46,656 bases of DNA, taken from NCBI GenBank assembly GCA_036381235.1, contig DASVDE010000008.1, forward strand, positions 1-46,656, in the 5' to 3' direction. The stretch comes from DASVDE01 sp036381235. Lineage in GTDB: Bacteria; Actinomycetota; Thermoleophilia; Solirubrobacterales; 70-9. The position numbers and the translations under genes are program-made. This document shows positions 45,601 through 46,656 of this stretch, in pieces. Numbering within the stretch: the stretch's first letter is position 1; the number at the start of each line of letters is the position of its first letter. The notes under the pieces are model-generated. The model was not told the origin of the DNA. It saw only the letters and a list, made by a program, of their open reading frames with translations, and searched no databases.

Positions 45601-46656
45601 GCCGTCTCCTCCGTCTCGGTCTCGTCGGGCTCGGACTCGAGATCGTCCTCGCCCTTGATGTAGATGTTGAATTCCTCGCGGTGCTCCTCGGCGTGCTTGT
45701 AGATCGCCTTGACCTCGTCCTGGGCGCCGCCGGGGAGCTTCGGGTGGATGCCCGGGATCAGCTTCGGCAGCGAGCGCATCTTGCCGGTCCTGATGCCGCG
45801 CAGCGCCGTCGGGATCGAGCCCAGCATTTCCTTGATCGCCTTTTTGCTCGGTTTGAGCTTGCCCTTGATCCCCGGGGCGAATGACTCCTGCAGCAGCAGG
45901 GCCTCGTCGTTGGTGCCCTTCTTCTCGATCATCTTGACGAAGGCGTGCATGTGGTTGTAGCCGCTGTTCGGGTCTTCGTCGATGCCGTTCTCGGCGGCTT
46001 TGCGGCGCAGGCGCATGATCTGGTCCATCGGCGCGACGCCCTTCGGGCAGGCGTCGATGCAGCTGAAGCAGTGGGTGCAGTCGTAGATCCCGTGCGGGTC
46101 CTCGGCCAGGTCGTGCAGGCGCTCGACGGTCTCGGCGTCGCGCGGGTCGCCGACGAAGCGGTAGGCCTTGGCCAGGGCGGCCGGGCCGATGAACTCGGGG
46201 TCGGCTTCCATCGAGAGGCAGGAGGAGACGCAGGCGCCGCACTGGATGCAGGCCATCGACTGGGTGATGTCGAGCATCGATTCCGGCTCGACCACGTACT
46301 CGCGCTCCGGCGCCTCGCCGTGCGGCAGCAGCCACGGGGTGACGCGGCGGATCTTGGTCCAGTGGGTCGACTCCATGTCGGTGACCAGGTCCTTGACGAC
46401 CGGCATGTTGCCCATCGGTTCGATCACGATCGAGTTGCCGCTGGTCGAGCCGCCGACGGCGCTCGCCCTCTTGTCGGCCAGCTCCTGGGCCTCGCCGATC
46501 TGGGTCTTGCAGCCGAGCCCGGACTGACCGTTGATCTTCATCCCGCAGGAGCCGCAGATCGCCGCCCGGCAGGAGCAACGCACCGCGAGCGAGCCGTCGT
46601 CGCGGTCGCGCGCCTGCAGCAGCCCGTCGAGCACCGACAGCGAGGGGTCGAGCTCG
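45597..46656 (-). CDS. sdhB: succinate dehydrogenase/fumarate reductase iron-sulfur subunit (5' end beyond window)
   Basis: The N-terminus is cut by the window edge; the first visible residues are ELDPSLSVLDGLL. Counting from the Val codon at 46634: [2Fe-2S] ligands Cys22, 27, 30 and 42 (CRAAICGSCGMKINGQSGLG and Cys); [4Fe-4S] motif CIQCGACVSSC at 129-139; third cluster CTHCFSCIDACP at 186-197. The third motif has four Cys where the usual SdhB has a non-Cys residue and binds [3Fe-4S], so a second [4Fe-4S] is expected. A long acidic C-terminal extension (about 270-345) is unusual. Moves electrons from the flavin subunit to the SdhE-like partner. Confidence 0.93.
   Translation of the reverse strand, partial: ELDPSLSVLDGLLQARDRDDGSLAVRCSCRAAICGSCGMKINGQSGLGCKTQIGEAQELADKRASAVGGSTSGNSIVIEPMGNMPVVKDLVTDMESTHWTKIRRVTPWLLPHGEAPEREYVVEPESMLDITQSMACIQCGACVSSCLSMEADPEFIGPAALAKAYRFVGDPRDAETVERLHDLAEDPHGIYDCTHCFSCIDACPKGVAPMDQIMRLRRKAAENGIDEDPNSGYNHMHAFVKMIEKKGTNDEALLLQESFAPGIKGKLKPSKKAIKEMLGSIPTALRGIRTGKMRSLPKLIPGIHPKLPGGAQDEVKAIYKHAEEHREEFNIYIKGEDDLESEPDETETEETA

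Overview
The window comes from a high-GC genome whose gene content points to an actinobacterium of the Thermoleophilia (Solirubrobacterales-like). This placement is inference. It rests on GC-rich codon use, many secreted proteins ending in a Lys/Arg-rich beta domain, a large (Gram-positive type) SRP RNA, a succinate dehydrogenase of the SdhB plus CCG-domain type, and frequent starts that look leaderless (a TANNNT -10 hexamer 6-9 nt from the start codon).

Layout. (1) 1-990: small, lower-GC unknown genes and a 22-bp direct repeat, lying on the 3' side of a tRNA-Val(CAC) at 993-1064; this looks like the edge of an accessory region. (2) 1.2-4.4 kb: a secreted protein, a CPA2-type cation/proton antiporter, and a lipoprotein with no canonical start codon. 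(3) 4366-4640: SRP RNA. Convergent to it is a four-gene minus-strand block, 8924-4694: GT-C-like membrane protein, membrane protein of unknown function, ABC ATPase, ABC-2 permease. (4) 8997-11722: dnaX-ybaB-recR, then a degenerate GGDEF protein, a MerR/B12-like regulator, an orphan winged-helix protein and two secreted repeat proteins.

(5) 17.9-35.5 kb: the centrepiece, a long phosphate-acquisition locus. It opens with a promoter carrying five to six direct repeats in exact 11-bp phase (Pho-box geometry). Then come a large PstS-like surface protein, an FtsH-type protease with an altered pore residue, a secreted propeller-like protein, a 1,484-residue surface protein containing what looks like an inactivated calcineurin-type phosphoesterase, and a small secreted protein. 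A terminator and a second Pho-like box precede pstS-pstC-pstA-pstB. A lipoprotein, two zinc-ribbon proteins and an OB-fold-repeat protein follow in the same chain of overlapping genes. No phoU, phoR or phoP is present.

(6) 35.4-38.1 kb: an MMPL exporter and its PadR regulator, with a 21-bp perfect operator. (7) 38.2-40.5 kb: aspartate kinase and aspartate-semialdehyde dehydrogenase, the first and second steps of the aspartate pathway. (8) 40.5-46.7 kb, all minus: AbiEi/DUF559 protein, CBS protein, ArsB/NhaD-type permease, MFS exporter, and the SdhE-like and SdhB subunits of a succinate:quinone reductase; SdhB runs off the window.

A second theme is strong palindromic sequence placed inside genes and at gene ends. 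The GT-C gene carries a 42-nt hairpin with 19-bp perfect arms and a 95-nt nested hairpin, both read through in frame. The dnaX linker carries several interlocked inverted repeats. Related-looking palindromes lie around 40.46-40.50 and 41.40-41.50 kb. They may be a family of small palindromic elements tolerated in protein loops and linkers.
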